Shown in pieces: positions 5,179 through 6,195 of a DNA stretch of 6,195 bases. Positions within the stretch are counted from its first letter, which is position 1; each line of letters opens with the position of its first letter. The translations under genes were made by a program, and so were the position numbers. The DNA comes from Loktanella sp. (GTDB lineage: Bacteria; Pseudomonadota; Alphaproteobacteria; Rhodobacterales; Rhodobacteraceae). The stretch covers positions 1-6,195 of the forward strand of contig PUNR01000364.1 in NCBI GenBank assembly GCA_003551805.1, given 5' to 3'. The notes beneath the pieces were generated by a model. The model made no database searches. It saw only the letters and a program-made list of their open reading frames with translations, and was not told the origin of the DNA.

Positions 5179-6195
5179 CTACCCGTCAGCCACGGCGTTT
5201 CGGGCATAGATGTCGTCATAGCGAATGATGTCATCCTCGCCCAAATAACCGCCGGTCTGCACCTCGATCAGGACCATGGGAACCTTGCCGGGGTTTTCGA
5301 GCCTGTGAACGGCCCCAAGCGGGACATAGACGGACTCGTTCTCGCTGAGCAGTTTGACCTCGTCGTTAATGGTCACTTTGGCAGTACCGCTGACCACGAT
5401 CCAGTGTTCCGACCGGTGATGGTGGCTTTGCAGCGAAAGAGCCCCCCCCGGATGCACGTGAATCCGCTTGACCTGAAACCGCCCGCCGAAAGCGAGGCTT
5501 TCAAACCACCCCCAAGGCCGGTAATCGCGCGGCAGGGTTTCAGCTTGCACAGCGCCGTGTTGTTTCAGCAGTGCCACGGCCTGTTTCACATCCTGCGCAC
5601 GGTCCTTATGCGCAACAAGCACCGCATCGGGCATGGCGACGACGATCAGATCGTTCAGACCGATCCCGACAAGCTGTTGCTGGCTGTCCTCCGCGCGCAG
5701 CAGGCTGTTGGTGCAGTCGATGGCACGGGCCGGACCAGCGGTGACCACGCCCGCATGATCCGACGGCGATTCACGCCAGACAGCATCCCAACCGCCCAGA
5801 TCGGACCATGCACCGCCATAGGGCACCACACTTAGGTTATCGGCCTTTTCCATGACCGCGTAATCAATTGAAATCGCATCGCATTCTGCCCAAGCTGTAG
5901 GGTCAAGGCGCAGAAAGCCAAGGTCTTTTTGTGCCAAGGCGATTGCCTGAGACACTGCGGCAAACAGGTCAGGTTGATGCGTCGCAAAGGCAGCAAGGAT
6001 CGCATCTGTCGAAAACAGGAATATCCCAGCGTTCCAAAGGTGCGTACCGCTGTCGAAAAGGGCTTGTGCTGTGACGCTATCGGGCTTTTCGACAAAACCC
6101 AGCAACGGCTGCGGCACGCCGGCAAAACCGGCAGTTGGGGCGGTATGCAGTGACAGCCAGCCATAGCCGGTTTCAGGCCGGTCGGGCCGGATACC
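5179..6195 (-). CDS. manC: Mannose-1-phosphate guanylyltransferase / mannose-6-phosphate isomerase, C-terminal part (5' end outside window)
   Basis: This bifunctional cytosolic enzyme makes GDP-mannose for exopolysaccharide, capsule or LPS: type II isomerase plus GTP-dependent guanylyltransferase. The 338 visible residues start at the window edge in GIRPDRPETGYGW. Nucleotidyltransferase motifs follow: FVEKP (34-38), WNAGIF (54-59), SIDYAVMEK (109-117) and WSDLGGWDAVW (130-140). The C-terminal cupin isomerase domain starts near RPWGWFE (226-232) and carries metal-binding QSHHHRSEHW (256-265), His298 in HRLENPG, Glu311 in IEVQTGGYLGEDDI, and a conserved end DDIYAR. Family members are about 470-480 residues, so roughly 130-140 N-terminal residues, including the GTP-binding signature, lie off the right edge. 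No start can be assigned; an internal GTG at 6117 is not the start because the conserved sequence continues upstream. The symbol could equally be cpsB, algA or xanB. Confidence 0.95.
   Translation of the reverse strand, partial: GIRPDRPETGYGWLSLHTAPTAGFAGVPQPLLGFVEKPDSVTAQALFDSGTHLWNAGIFLFSTDAILAAFATHQPDLFAAVSQAIALAQKDLGFLRLDPTAWAECDAISIDYAVMEKADNLSVVPYGGAWSDLGGWDAVWRESPSDHAGVVTAGPARAIDCTNSLLRAEDSQQQLVGIGLNDLIVVAMPDAVLVAHKDRAQDVKQAVALLKQHGAVQAETLPRDYRPWGWFESLAFGGRFQVKRIHVHPGGALSLQSHHHRSEHWIVVSGTAKVTINDEVKLLSENESVYVPLGAVHRLENPGKVPMVLIEVQTGGYLGEDDIIRYDDIYARNAVADG

Noticed and set aside
5161..5835. 224-codon open frame on the plus strand
   Set aside because: It is antisense to the motif-rich manC-type gene and shows no domain of its own.
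5179..6117. Start of the manC-type gene at GTG 6117
   Set aside because: The frame stays open to the window edge and encodes the conserved PETGYGW motif upstream, so the gene continues beyond the window.
1..6195. A novel defence, mobile or RNA-based system
   Set aside because: No integrase, transposase, direct-repeat array, tRNA or toxin-antitoxin features are seen; most genes belong to recognisable metabolic, regulatory or envelope families.

Overview
The window looks like chromosomal DNA of a Rhodobacteraceae (Roseobacter-group) alphaproteobacterium. Codon use is GC-rich, genes are tightly packed, and the gene set is typical of that group: MnmA, an acetyl-type MetA with the variant GVCWGG nucleophile motif, a class I PPK2, and a ManC-type bifunctional enzyme. 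The lineage is inferred from protein and sequence style, not from a marker gene.

Layout. Seven genes run on the plus strand: the 3' end of mnmA (1-149), a 133-bp GC-rich intergenic stretch with two back-to-back hairpins (191-223), a conserved P-loop ATPase of unknown function (283-1146), metA (1184-2101), a lipoprotein-type alpha/beta hydrolase overlapping the metA end (about 2091-3083), a PPK2 polyphosphate kinase (3132-4001), a TetR/WHG regulator overlapping the ppk2 stop by 8 nt (3994-4611), and a PagL-like acyloxyacyl hydrolase starting 9 nt after the regulator (4621-5136). A convergent minus-strand gene, the C-terminal 338 residues of mannose-1-phosphate guanylyltransferase / mannose-6-phosphate isomerase (5179-6195), runs off the right edge.

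How they fit together. From the ATPase to the PagL-like gene, spacings are short or negative (37, overlap, 48, overlap, 9 nt), so all or part of it may be one transcription unit. The functions are mixed: methionine synthesis, polyphosphate/nucleotide energy, envelope lipid modification. The closest pair is the TetR regulator and the PagL-like lipid A deacylase, which share frame and are separated only by a stop and three codons. The opposing manC-type gene supplies GDP-mannose for surface polysaccharide, so the right half has an envelope theme.

I see no mobile element, CRISPR, tRNA, rRNA or clear new system. The items most worth a second look are the TetR-PagL pair with its unusual secretion signal, the Glu111 acetyl-CoA specificity mark in MetA, and the uncharacterised ATPase.
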